The notes: generated from the letters alone by a model not told the origin. DNA of 64,000 bases from Saturnia japonica (GCA_033032175.1 CM065331.1:9796370-9860369), one strand, 5' to 3'; shown: positions 46,301 to 61,300, numbered from the stretch's first letter. A program made the numbers and translations.

Positions 46301-49300
46301 CGCCGATAGTGGATTAATAAATCCTCTTAAGGCCATTTGTTCGTGTTAATCGTAATATATGTTAGTTTTTTGACTTTCGGCCTATGTAGGCAATTTTGCC
46401 AGTGTCAAGTTTCACAAATACACACATTTTAGAAATGATTCTTCTTGATAATGTCATGAGACAAGTGAAAATAAACAGGAAGCGAATGGCAATGCAAATG
46501 ACAAATAGACAATAGTGTTGCCAGATAGCGACATACAAAAAATACTGGCCTGAATTCGTATTCTAGCAATATAAAATTTAATCTATATATTAATACGTGA
46601 AGCAAAAGTTTTCGGTACCATTTTAAGCGTATTGCGTGGACGGGAGACTGAGATTTGGCATGGTTAAAGTTTATATGGAGAAGGAGTGCAAAAGGCTAAA
46701 ATTTATATATAATATCTGTTACTAATATAATAAATTATTACTGCGAATCCTAACTTGACGAGTGCCATTGAACGTAGACCCCTCAAAATATTGACATTGT
46801 CACTCAACGAAAAGTAACAGCAAGTGATGTAAATAATACTCGTTGTTTATGAATACTGTAAATGCCAAACAGAAAATAGTCTATGATTAAAAAGTCGCTG
46901 GTCGAATTTCGAGCTTATGGCGATCGCTAGTAATAATAAAATGGTCTATAGCTCTCGGAAATAATGTAGGTTCCTATTAGTGAAAGGATTTTTAGAATCA
47001 GTAGTTGTAGAGATTGCCTCCCACAAACATACCGAGTGGTGGAATATCTCCACCCTACGGAAGATCACAGCCAAAGTTTTCAGAGCACCTTTGGGGTAGG
47101 GGGGCTTAAGATCTGCAACGCGCCAGTCTTAGCTACGGTATTACAAGTGTCAATAGGCTACGATACAGTCAGGCGGGCCGTATGGTTGTTTTTCACGTTA
47201 GTAGTATATTTAAAAAAAAACAGTACTTTATAATAGATAAATGCGATAGATTCGGTTTAGAGATATGCTCTGGGTTATTGTTCTTCTTTCCTTTGCTTAA
47301 GTAGGATCAGCACATGTTTTTCTCTGCCACTATCATCTAACAATTGAGATCAGTATTCACACTTTAACATTCATCACACAATCCATCCATACCTTGTTCA
47401 GTCTTCCTCCACTCCTATATCCACCCATCTACATTCATAGTATTCTTCTAGATATATGACTTTCATTCTTCCTCATGACATGTGCCAACTTTTGTGCCAA
47501 TGGTGATATTTTCATAATTCCTCTGATATACTAATTCCTAATCTTATTAATTCTTGTTACACAACATTTCTATCTTGACATCCGCATCTCTTCAACATGT
47601 AATCTTCTTTCACTCAGATCCATAGATCACAAAATCATGACTGGGTATGCCCTGGGTTATTATAATTTTACTAATAAACAATTGTTGCTTTCTAAATACT
47701 AAAGAATAAGATTTATGGGTCGATCGACTATTTTACCCGTACTTTCCTGTCCTTGGGCATTTTATTAATGTAATAATTGTTAGGTATACACAAAAGTGAT
47801 ATCACAATGATATCGAAGATTTATTAGGCAAAACGGGAAACTTCATTACGCTTTCAAAAATCTTTTTTTCAATGAAATTCCAAGGTAACTCAGGATACAA
47901 AATATCCATTCCATACAAAATATTTTTTTCGAAGACCACATTAACTTGTGAACTAATATGAAAATGAAACACATGAATCCATGATGAAACGTAAGTCAAT
48001 CCGGGAGTTACGACATTTTGGAAAATTATTTTAAAAAAATGCCACAAACACGCGGCATTATGGTCCCGTGACGTTGTCATTCATTTTATATGTCATTTTG
48101 TTCGAGAGCAGTAACAAATTTGACAACTGACGTAAGAGTGTAACAATCACTTTTTACAGATTTGTATTGATTTAGGCTTTTTATCTATAGACCAATATTA
48201 CTCAATAATTTACTTTAATTTTTAAACACACAGTCAACTCGCGGATTGTGAAATAAATGAACTTTTACTTGTCACTTACGGTTAATTTTTATAATAGAAC
48301 AAGACGGCATTATATAGTTTATCGTGTATAATAGAGAATAGCAAAAAAATAACTTATTAAAAAAAAAAATATCCCGGGTGAAATTCGTATACTGAGTTAC
48401 CTTCAGGTATTTATTCAAAAAATACATAGATGGGTTTTTTCGTCGTAAGTAGCTTCCATTCAATTTGCCTTCACTCGATAGGGGTCTTTGATCAGAATCA
48501 ACGTAAGCATTTTTTTTTTCTAAAACAAATTTTGCTAACATCTAAGTGTGTGGTGTATGTTAGTTGATTGACCATAATACTCGTTATGTTTGTAACGACA
48601 TCTATCGCATCACATACGAACTACTAAGTATAAGAACTGACGTATCATACATCGCGATATTAAAATTAACCCAACAATTGAAATATATACAAGAACCCGA
48701 CAACAACCGTTGGGCAGTAGTCCGCCAGACATAACACCCGTCTGGTCGGCGGATCCTCCCTTTTAATGTGGAGGTGGTAATAACCGCCCCCACATACTGG
48801 TGACCCCGACGTGATTTGAACACGCAATTTCTTATAGTTCGTAGTTCATATGTGGCGAGATAGATGTCGCTACATGTTGATAAATATTATTTTAAATAAA
48901 CGAATGCTGGTTGTCATGACCGTAAAGAATGTCGAATGTTGAATGTTGAATGTTATTGAAATTAACATATTATATAAAAATTTATATATAACTAAAATTT
49001 TAAAAAAAATGTTGAGATATAACCGCCGTAAGCACGACTCTCCTTATGATCGGCGGGACGCGGAGGGGGGGGGGGGTAGCGAGACCTACCAATAAGCTAG
49101 TCTATTGCCGGTGTTGGTAAAAAAATATTTTTTTTCACAATCGAAAAATCGTTCTTTTATGTATATAATATATGTCATTTCTTAGAAAAAAGTCAATGCG
49201 TCTTCTAAAGGTTGCGCACTTAGTAACTTGATGAGCCGCTATAAAACAGGCCAAAAAAATCTCAAATATACTACTCAAATATAATAATTTCAATAATTAA

Positions 49301-52300
49301 TCGATTTAAATTATATCATCTATAGTTAATCGTTGTTAACACTACTGGCCCTAGGCAGCATTAGACAAGACTTTTAACGTAGTAGGGGGCTTCGCGGTTT
49401 TATGTTTGTGACTGTTGCACATGAGATTATTTTTTACCAATATAGAATTACCGACGTCGTGTTTTAATAACCTATACATTCAATCTAAAGTTATGCTTTG
49501 ACGCATTCCCAATAAATTATTTTGTCAATATATACTATTAAGTTCAAACAAGTTTTATTTTCACCGCGTTTAAAGGTGTAGCACACGTTGAGCGGAAACG
49601 CATTCTCGTTTGGATCGTCGAACATTTCGCGTCGTCTGGACATTTATTCGTAGTCCATGAATTATATTCGTAATAATCATCTCTAAGAGTATAATATTTA
49701 CCATTGGAAATATATCACTGTTGCATCAGCATTCGTAAAATATTGATTTACGATATAGGGTAATATCTCAACATTATATAAATTGTCTATGATGATAGTG
49801 CTAATAAATAATATAGTAAATTGTTTTAATGCTATAACTGTTTGGAGATTTAATAAATATAATTAACTGTATATAAATAAATTGTTTTCTTAAAATGTTA
49901 ACCACTACAAATCGATTTATATTAACATTAGTTTATATTTCTGTTTAATAAATGGCAATCCCAAATGGCGTGATGGGCCGCCATTTTGTGACGCTAAAAC
50001 AGTCGTCTGTTGTAACAGACCGTAGATGTCAGGAACGCATTCTCTCAGCGACTGAGCTCTAATAACTCTATATTAAGAGTTTAGTGAATGTACTACTGAC
50101 AGAGGGAAGCTTTGAACAAGACAAATTGCCAATGAAATTAAAAGGTGGTACTTGAGGTATCCCTTATCCAACAAAAAAAATATCGTCGATATCAAGTAAT
50201 ATCAAAATCAATCAATCGAATACCAAAATTGTTGATGTTGGTTTGGTGTTTGTTAATATTGTCTTGTTCAAATAATTTGTCCTAGTTGTCCTATAGGTTG
50301 AGTTATTATTTGTAACTAGCTGACCACGTGGTGCGAATATGAAACTCCTACCATGTTGCTTAAATATATTTCAAAATGTTTTTCCAACGAAAACATTAAT
50401 TTAAAACTATTTCGCAGCGATACAGCGAGGAATATAAGCTTTATATTTACATATAATTTATTTTGATGTAGAATTAAGGGAGACGTTAAATAATATAACA
50501 TAGATATTTCATGCTTCTACCAGAATAATTTTATATATGTCTTCGGGCTCAGTCATTTTTTAATCTATGTTTAAGTGTATAATATTTTTGATATTGGACT
50601 TAATCAAACGCAGCCCAACACAGAAGACTAGGTAAGGTTCGTATCACTCCCAATGACTTAAAGAGAGATAGCGCACAGATAAATGTCCTTGGAGATTTTT
50701 CTCTACTTTGGGCAGTCGGACTGGTGGAATAACTCCACCCTACAGAAGATCGCAGCCAAATAATCTTGTGTTGTGTTCTTGCGGTAAGCAGGTTTCCAGA
50801 ACTCTTTGGAGTAGTGGGGTTCATGGTCAGCAACTCGCTAGTAATACCTACAGTATTGGCTATACTCGTTTGTTGTTGTATAAAAAATGCACTCCGAAAA
50901 ATCCACTCGCCCGGATCGCATCTTCAAACCGAAACTATGTCTGTTACAGAGAGACGAGCCATCGTCAGCCCAAGGAGCCCTTCCGCCAGTGTCTCAGGTA
51001 ATTGTCACCTTTTCGAAACTTCAGTCAATGAAAACTGGATAACAAAGTAGGATATGTCGATGGCTTCCTTCATCGTGCCGTCCACATATACCTTAGCCAC
51101 TAGAAAACTGGGTACCTATACATTTACATAACTTGACAAGCGAAGTGGCTCAGTGAGTCATTATACCCACCACAGTAAGCGCTGGATCACTTATTTTTCA
51201 AAATTAGCCTGATTATTAGTAGGATCCACCTTCCTAGGTCGATTAAAACGTATGCACAACGATACGGAAGTAATGAAGGGAGTAAAGGGACTAACCAGAT
51301 TATTCAGCCGTAAGACGTTCCTCCTAGACCTCAAACTCCCCCAAAGATGGCCACAAAGACCGGTTCTGTGCTACCCGTATCCAACGGCTTCCCACAGTCT
51401 TTACCAGGTCGTAGGTCCACCTTGTGGCGGGTCTATTGATATTGGCCGCCGCTCGAGAACTCTTCGACCTCTAGTTATCCTTAGAGCTATGTTGGTGACT
51501 TTGCTACTCCTATAAATCTCCTCATTTCTGATTCGATCATGTAGAGAAGCTTCGAGCGAAGCCCTCTATTGCGCTTTAAGTGACCTTGAGCATTCTTATG
51601 AGGCCCATAGGTAGCGACCACGTCTCAGCACCATATGTAATCACCGGCAACACACACTGGTCAAAGACTTTGTCATCACTGTGGTACCTCGGACTACAAG
51701 ATTTTACCGTAGCTTTTCAAACCTTGTCCAACCGAGTCGGATTCGTCGACTGACCTCTCTTAAAATATTTACTTCTTTCGTATATGTTCCACACATATGT
51801 ATACTGCACGCACCATGCAACTTTTATTGATTAATATTAAATGTCTATTCGATTTAGTAAAAGTAGTCCCCGTTAATGCTCGCCGTTCAGATTCAAAACT
51901 CGGAACTGACAAAGGAGGAAAGCGGAAAGGGATAGGCATAGATACAAGGGAAAAGGATGGAGTGTATTATTGTGCATTATCCTACGTGCATTAAAAATAG
52001 CATCCAAACACTTAAGTGTTATGTCGGTCTATAGACTATCTACGATCAAAAAACAACGCAACTACCGTCAAATGATTTTGTTATAGTCAAAACATGTTTT
52101 GTAATGTGTTGAGCTTTTGTTCGCATACATTCGTGTTCTATCGGGGAAATTCATAAAAATACTACTAGCAGGGGCGGAAAGACGCATACCCGCTGAAATC
52201 GTCGGACGGTTCACATTGCTACTGACAATTCTTTGTTGACGTCATACTTATACAACTGGCACTTAACCTCTTATTATGATGATAAATGACATATTCGTTT

Positions 52301-55300
52301 AAACATTTAAAATATCTGAGATATTGTGTCAATATACCCGATTATTAAGGCATAGATAAACTACCTTCTGAGAACATTGAATAATTTAAAAAACCGTATC
52401 ATATGTGAAGAGTAGCGTCGGTCATAGTTGCGTCCATTTTTTCCTCGCAAGCGCTCAATCATACCATCTCGTTTACGCACACCTTAGAAAGTTAATAGAA
52501 TTGTTTCGATTTTCAAAAACCGTGATATAGTGAAACATCTTTTAAAAGTAGACGCAGATAGTCTATACTGTGTATTAGATGTACAATGTATAGCTCTCTT
52601 TCTCTCTACGTTACATCTTTCTTCTCTCTCATGTAACGAAATGTGTCTCAACGTTCACACATCATTGGAATTTCACTTAAAATAGAAATCAATAGGTATC
52701 TATCCGACTTGTTGTTTATGGCCATGATCGACCAGCGTGTTTAAGATATGTTGTATTTATTTCACGCTGCATTTCTGGAATGTTCTACATGGTTCGGATG
52801 ACATTTGGTACGGTAATGTGATTAAAAAAAAAAAGCATCAACGGAGAATCTTATATCTGGTGTGAGCAGAACCAATTCCCTGAGGAGGCGGAGGGCCTCG
52901 CAGGATCGACCTCCCGTCTCGCACATACCCGTCGCGATGAGAGGTAGTTTCCCAGGAGTGGAAAATGCTTGAGAGACTTTTTTGGGCAATTTCAATAATG
53001 TTTGATCTATGCTTATAAGTGATACAATATACGGAAAAGTCAAATATTTATTGACTTTTTTTGGTTGGTATATTAAATTGGGTCAGTCCGTCTGGTGAAA
53101 TGCCTCCACCCTACAGAAGATCGCAGCCAAATAACCTTGTGTTGTGTTCCTGCGCTGAGTAGGGTTTGCAGAGCTCTTTGGAGTAAGGGGGGTTCAAGGT
53201 CGGCAACGCGCCAGTTTTTTTGTTATCGTTATAGATCCACCGTTGTGGCCACTGTCTCACCTGATCTTATGTTACTATGAGCTCCAAGATGGTAACACGC
53301 TAAGCCTAGCGGAAGACTGGCTCTCGAGTGCAGTTGCCGGAATATACCTGTTGGTGCTTGGAGATAGATTTTCATCTTAAGGGTGGTAGCTAGCCAGGGG
53401 GGCGTTATGAAGTGTCCTAACACCATGGTTAGGGTTCATTCCGATGTTTTCCTTCACCGAAAGCTCAATCAAGCTTATTGCAGGAATTCGAACTCACGTC
53501 GATCGACGCGATATCCTTGCATGCTACCACTGAGCCATCATTACTTCATATATAGTGATACCTATGGTATGTAGTCTATAGGCTTGGCTGCTTACAATCA
53601 TGTGTGGCGTATGCTTGGTTGCAACTTTGGTTGTATTAAAAAAAAAAAAGTTGGCCGTCACGGGACACCCGGAATATTGTAATTTCTATTAAAGTTACTA
53701 GTATGCGCACGCACACATGTAAGGAAGTCGAGAGCGGTGGCGTACAGGGAGTGTGACGGTTCGATTTTCCTGCTAAGACGCGTCAATAAATATTTCACGT
53801 CAAATTTTTACTAGATAGTTGATGTATGTATGTCGGTTGTGTGTGTGACGGCAGAGCGGTCCCCGGGCGGAGTCGCGGCGCGGTCCGTGTCCGCGGTGGA
53901 CGCTGCAGCGGCGCAGCGAGCGCGCGCCCGCGCCCTCTATTCCCACATGAGCCGCAACAAGATGCAACCCGGTACTGCGAGCCTGCGTAAGTAATACGAC
54001 ACTATTCCTCTATATGTATATTATTATTTTCTGAAGGTATTTCTGTGATAACACCATCTCACTGTTAATTCTTCATTAAAATCAATGATTGAGCATTAGT
54101 TTAATGTTCATGTTCCCGGCTAGTCAAATTTTAGACACAGGTAGTGTTGGTCGAACATCGATTGACAATTGATTAATCGATAGTCATTAGGACTATAGAA
54201 CAATCGATTTTTGATGTCCAATACATCATCCGGGTTATTTTTCTAGAAAACAAGGTTAAATTTCGTGAATAGGTTTTTATTTTAGCTTGTCAAATTACTT
54301 AAGCGTGCAAATATCGTAACACGCGATGACCTTTTTTATCGCTATCATCTTCGAGGACTGGCTCACATAACGTCAAAATGCACATCAGAGGCGCGGCGCG
54401 GCAGCAGAGTTGGCTCGCGGAGAGTATTTTGCAACTATGCATAGAACTTCTCTTTTGACGTACTCAAATAAGTATAAAATCGAACGGGTTTCTTTAATAT
54501 GCCTTTCTCTTTCGACTTTTTCTATTGCCTTGTACAATAAAGCCATCACCGATCATTTATTAACTAATTCGCTTATTATGTTAGATTGAAAAATTCTGTA
54601 GCAACGCTGTAATACAAGTACATTTAGGTAGTGACGCGCCGCTTAAGTGCGATTTTACCAACACTAGACACGAGGTTTCCTAGCAACTTTTAACCCTTAA
54701 AATATCGTAATAAAACAACATAGTTCTTTTTTTAATGATTAGGTTCGATTCCCGACTCGTGTATAAGTTATATTGAAAATCTATGAATGCAGTTTTTCTT
54801 TAAAATCGATGTCATGGTTCTCTATAGAACATATTTCTCCATCTCGTATGGTTTCAGTTTTCCCCCCACTGACCCATCTCTCCCCGTATATCTGTAGTGG
54901 AAAGGGTACTTGACTAACGTGCATTTGATAAAATTACAATGTTAGTCAATTAAACTTTTCCACCGTCTATATAGTCATAAAAAATGTGTATCTTTCGCCA
55001 TCTCAAATGAAATTCAAAAATTTCGATGTTCCTTCTCGGTTCTGATCGTTATTAATTAAATGTAGTTCAGTAATTAGCTGTTTTCTCGATTTAAATATAT
55101 TTTATTATGAAGAATCTTATTAAAATAATTTGAATAAAGCTCCGTTCGAGTGATTTTAATTAAAGTTTTTGAATTTCAGTCTGTACAAGATACAAGAGTA
55201 ACTGAAAATATTGTATTTCGAGGACGACAGTAATTTTTTCTTTGGTTAATGTATTAAAATAATGTACAGAATGAATGAGATATACTCGAATAAATTATAC

Positions 55301-58300
55301 AAATAATGATATATGATGTTATTTTTATGCGTTACCGAAGAAGGAGAATTCGCTCAGCAAGGTATATACCACATGTATCAAATCAGTATACTAGTGTATG
55401 TCGGCGGTTTCGGCCGCGTCCTTAGATTTAATACAAAACCCAGTATTTATTACTTAAAATCAGAAGAGAACTAATTCCAATCTCAGTAAAACATTTGTCA
55501 GTTTTAAAGTTTTTGTCGTCAGTTTCTAATTTGACAGTATATAATAAACCTATTCCTTAAGACCACTCCAATGAGGCCAAACATGATATCTATGCTGTAA
55601 GTTGGTGAGGAGTTAGGTATCCTACGGATTCCAATTGATGCTGCAGCATCAGGTTAAGGTTTGTTGTAATATCATTGAATTAACAGAAAATACCAAATCT
55701 CGACTCAATCAGACCTTTATAATTTTCAACTGACTGAACCAGTTTTCTTGAATTATAGCTAAGAACATTCTCGATCAAGTCACTTTTCAAATAAGGAATA
55801 AAAAATAAATCCAAATTCTTTCGGCCGTTTGGGAGCTACGATGCCACAGACAGACACAGATACACAAAAATATATAGTTCAACTTATTTGTATGCTTGGC
55901 TCTATGTGTAGATAAAGCGTGTATAGATACAGCGACTACGTGTGCGTGCGTCTCAAGAGGTCCAATCAAGTACAAAAGAGAATTATATTATTATATTATG
56001 CCGAAAATTTAACATCTTATTTCAAATTGAAACTAATACATCAGCTCAATTATGTAAATTCATGTTTATTGAATATATTATTCCGTATTACGCGTCACTG
56101 ACATAGAAATAGAAACTGCATGTTTACTAGCGCTCACGCACGCATAGGGCCGCGCGCAAACATGAGTAGAACTCTCTATACTCACGTTTAAACTTGTAAC
56201 AACCCTTTGTTTGCATCAGGGGGGTAAATAAAATGTGATTGGATAGTATGCGGATGTTAAGATGTGAATTATATTGGTGGGTCAACAGCTCGTGCGAAGC
56301 GGTCGCCAGTGGCCGCGTCCGCCGGCGTGCCTCCCAGTCCGGACAGGACGGCGGGGAGGTCGCGTTCACGTCCCGGTGTTTCGCAGTCACAACGTTAGTA
56401 TTGTTAATTACATATTTATAACTACAATTATATATTTATGTAGTTTTTGGCGGAATCTCAAACATTATCATGTAGTGGTTATTGGTTTTTATTTATAAAT
56501 TTGTATTATTTGACCACAGCTTCTTCGAGATCTTCTTCGCCATCGTCTCGTAACACTGGACCGATGTCGCTTTACAGCACTCGGAGGCGACCCTCCGGCA
56601 TTCCAAGATCGTTGGCAGGCTCACGGGAAACTAGCCCGACGAGGTAAGTTCGTTTAGAAATTTTTAGAAGTACGATCTCGTAGATCTACGTAAGTTCGAA
56701 TGCCTGCAATGAACTTCAGATTTCGGTGAAGGAAACATCGTGAAGAAACCAAAGCATGATGATAGGGTATTTTCTAATACCCGCCTGGCTAGCTACCACC
56801 CTCAATTTTGACTATGGCCCACTAGGCTTAGTGTTAATAACTTGGACCACATAGTATTTTAAAATTAAGTGAAATAATGGTCAAAGCTAGTCCTATAAAG
56901 AAATATACCTTTTTTTCAATGAAACTCGTGCGAATTGTATTTTACTAACGTAATTACATGCATTTAAAAAGTACGGTACAGTCCAATAACAAAGGAAACT
57001 ATCTGAGATAGTTTTTATCGACAGTTATTACTGGAATTTAATTAACATTAACAAATAGCGTAATATAAATGTAAAGTGATGAAGATTTTTTTCTCTCGCT
57101 CTGACCTTACTGTTAGCCTGAGGGGCGCTATTTAAAAACAAGGCTGCTTATGGCTTTTACAGCTTTATCGGGCTTGGGGGCGAGCGCTTAAGGCATTCAG
57201 CCGCGAAAGCGTGGGCAACATGCGCGCAAGGGTGCTAAAGTGAATGACTCAAAATGGTCATGAAACTCATCATAGTGACTGTCTCATCAACATCAAAAAG
57301 TCCGGATACTTGGTAGGCCGGCATCGTGATGAAGAGCCGATTAGAAATATTGGTGGAATCGTTTTCTCTCGTTGTCAGGAGTGGAAGGTCAAACAGCGTC
57401 GTTGGGTCAACTCTTCGAAGACGCGATTCGGTCGAGAGGACCGCACCATCTCGCGCGCCGGCCGCCACGCTGCGTCTACTGCAGCAGACCAGGGACGCTG
57501 AAGCTGTTCTCAGGGTAAGCTTATATATCATAGATTGAGATGAGAACTCTTCGTTTTCAAGATATTGTTACAAGGACCGGCCTCCTCTACCAACACGTCA
57601 TATTAAATAGCTTACCGTATATAGTAGGGTATATTGATATTCATAACTACCCTACTGGTCGAACTATGTGGAAGCATATTTATGATGTAGCGCACAATAG
57701 TATTGCTTAAATATATTGTTTTTGGAAAATTTAAAGTAATCGATTATCTTTGAAAAAACTATCGATTGTTTATTGATTATTTTTGTACGGAATATATTAT
57801 GTCAGACTGTGTCCTAGAAGACGACAACGAAAAAAAATGGATATAGCGTGTTCCGAAACTTACTATCTTTCTAACTTGACGAGCTATAGAAAAGGGTCAT
57901 TCGCTAAAATGAAGAAACATTTTCACAAAATATCCCCAAATTCTATATCGGAAATCAGCAATTGATTATTTCATAGTTTTCATTTCTATCTATTAATCGA
58001 TTGTTAAATGATGATATACTAACACTGGTGCATAAGGAGCGAGCCATTCTCGCTTGAGCCGTGGACTGGTAACGCTATTGGATAGTGAAGACCTATGTTA
58101 ATATGTTATCTACCAAAAGACACTGTTCCTGAGTGCTGTCTCGCTGTCCCTCTCGCACAATATGTAGATTGTAGGTGTATAAATAGTAATCAGCTAAATC
58201 GCCGAAGACCAAAATTTTAATTTATCGATACAATTAATCAGGACCACATTTACACCAATAAGGGTGTCAAGTCATACGGTCTTCACAATATTAGTCTTAA

Positions 58301-61300
58301 TTTTTTTAATTTCATCATCATAAGTTTGTATCTGTCCACTTTTGGACATAGGCCACCCACAAGTATCGCCACTGGACTCCATGCTCAAATTACACAGGGT
58401 CTCCCAACTTTTTAAATTAAATTTTTCAGAGCCCAGAGGACAGTTCTGCCTGCGACGGTGGTAGAGGCCGCGACGACGATTCGGAAGCGTCCAGCGTCTG
58501 CTCCGAGAGGAGTTTGGACTCTTACAGGAGACACGATGTGAGTTTTGTATTAATCTCCACACTCCAGACAAACCAAATCTTGTGGTTTCATTTTGGACAT
58601 GTCTCTCTTGACTAATAAAATTCAAGTAATACTGTGTATATTTTTTACAAAACTTTGCCTAATTGGCATTATTACAGTAAATAATTAATAAATAAATCTG
58701 GGGTAAGTCCCAGCTTGTATTATGGCGACTGAACAGCTGATATACATACATATTATATGGATAAATAACACACGACATACAAATAACAGTTATGCTCATT
58801 ATACAAATGTTGGTCACATGCGGAGACCGTACCCGCGACCTCACAGGTCGATAGCCCTGCGCTTTTTAATATTTTGTTTTCAATGTCTGTTAGTTTTTTT
58901 GAAGGTTTCATGTTGTATTTTAGAGTGTATAAATTAAGTATTTTATTCTATAACAAGTTCCTGTCAAGCGTGCACATTCACAGTGCCTGAAAGAGATGAA
59001 AAAGTGCACGAAATAAATGTCATAAAAGTTAGTGTGGTATAGTTATTACAGTGGAATATATATGTGGTTAAGTTAAAAATGAAGAAAAACTTAATGCAAT
59101 GTCGGCCTATACTCGTCAAAAAGTTAAATCTAAACATAGAGATCGTTTACAGTTGGAAAAAACTTCTCAACAGAGCAATCCAGTTATACACATAGACACC
59201 ATATGATAGAGTGAAGCAGTGCCAGGAACGTAATAAGGCGTCTGAACAGACACCTAGATACTATAAGGCCGTGTTCCCGACATAGCCACTGTGGTGGCAA
59301 CCACCACAACACGCCGGGTATGATATTCTACTTCTGTAGATAAAGTGGACTGTATATTTATAAACTGACTGGAAGTAGATACCACACAAAATAACCTCCA
59401 AATATGATATAAGTACTATAACTGAGATGAAGGCTCACTAACCTTTCACCGCTGAGGTTGCCGATGATATTTATCCGGATTTTTCAGGATCCCAATGCTT
59501 TACTCTCAAACGCCAAAACCGAAATATGCACAGCACCTTTCCATATGTACTATACAGTATACATCGCCGGTATCCGTCCGAGTTCCACGCGCAAGTGATC
59601 AGTCATCACCGATTTTCAATTGTAAGGGCAATTTAAAAAATTACATAATTTTCCATACCCCCCCCCCCCCTCCCCTTCCACCAAGTTATGCGCCCGAACA
59701 GCCACACTCACAATTTTTATTTTTATTTTTTTGTTGTCAGAGCGTGTCGTGGTCGGGATCGGCGTCCCGGTTGGGTTGGGAGTGCAGCTCCCCCCCGCCT
59801 CCGCCGCCCGCTGACGAGATCATTGCCCTCTGCGCGTGCACGCACTGGACAGAGAGGAAAGACGGCCTCACACACTTGGTAAGAGATGATCTATAATTAT
59901 TCTATTCTATTGGGTAGTTTTTACAATCTGAAGGGGCGGTAGCTATAGTGTCAGCAATTTAGAATTATCTTATACTAGCTGTGCCCCACGGTTTCATTCG
60001 TGTTTTAATCCGACAATCATCGCGCCGACAACGCACCCATGTAGCCTATCATGTTTGTTATCACTTCCCGCAAGTACAAATTATTTTAATTTATCATTAT
60101 CTTCTAAACTATGTGTCCAAATAACATACTATAAATAGCAAAATTTAACTTAATAAAATTGTCTTTATGATGAAGTAACTTTTGTTTGTAAGGATTAATA
60201 TGCCATTTCTAAAAATAATGCTTATAAATCACTTTTTTATATTCAAGAAATCTTTTTCACAAAATACCTTATTGTGGCTTATGTATAAAAGATAGGCATA
60301 TGATATCGCGACTTATTTTTATATATACGTAGGAACAACATTTTTGTAGAACATTGTATTTCCGTATCGCTAACGATTACGTCAGCGCACGCGGATTATA
60401 CAGTTCGGGAGGGCCTCGAATTGCGACTTACGTAACAAAAATCAATATTTAAGACTAGCTGATAGGTATAGCTTAATGTTAGATAGCCTATACTATTCCT
60501 CGAGAGACTGGCTATCATATACAAAAAGATTTTTTAGAATCCGACTGGGGTAGTTCCAGAGATTAGCGTGTTTAAACAAACAATCAAACAAAAAAACTCT
60601 TCCGCTTTATTATATTAGTATAGATGAAAGGAACTTTAAATAAAACATTTTTTTGTTTTTTTGTTAAAAAGATTTTCATTATGTGGTCTGTCAGTACGAA
60701 GGCATGAAATTGTCGTAATATCGTACGGTAGTGAACCCTGATTCCTATTTGCAATTTTAATAACGTACTAATATTATATTACGTTCATCATAAGAAAAGT
60801 TATCCATAGGACGTAAATTGCTAGGTCATACTAATTTCGACATAACCTATAAACATGTACTGAAACATTTTACCCTCCTGTGTAAGTACTATACTTGTAT
60901 CGCAGGCCAACTACCTGAACAGCAATCGACTCCTCACGGATGAACAGCTTCGGAGACTGACGGAACTGCTGAACAAGATGTTCGTTGACGCTCACACGAA
61001 GGTGTTCTCGCTGTTGCTCGATGCTGTCTGCGAGCTGCTCCTCGTGCACTGGCAGCAGTTGAAGGATTGGCTTTACCAGCTCATGTTCAGGTGACTATCT
61101 CAACTATCCATCTTACAGTTTTGCCACGAATTTTATTGGTGACATATTGCAAATATATAACTCTCTAATAATTGGTCAATTACCTCGTGGAATTTTAGTG
61201 AGATATATGCGGTCGCCCAGAAGTCCATGCCTTTGTTTTATGATTTTTTTTTATTTAATCTGATAACGAGAAATATTCAGCCAATTATCTTTACGAGGAC

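Noticed and set aside
48798..48827. tRNA-Trp gene on the minus strand
   Set aside because: Only the 3' 30 bases match. The anticodon arm and 5' half are missing, so it is a primer site or a tRNA fragment, not a gene.
52822..53043. Minus-strand frame with [14 protein letters not shown] as a gene
   Set aside because: It is short, with no recognised domain and no start context or splice sites; it lies inside an intron.
59660..59671. C run and the G runs near 26920 and 49065 as G-quadruplex regulators
   Set aside because: They are single mononucleotide runs and may be polymorphic or sequencing-prone; no multi-tract arrangement is seen.
59495..59896. A 133-codon Pro-rich frame as a separate gene
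   Set aside because: It runs through the C run in the intron into CLASP exon 20; only 59741-59878 is exon.
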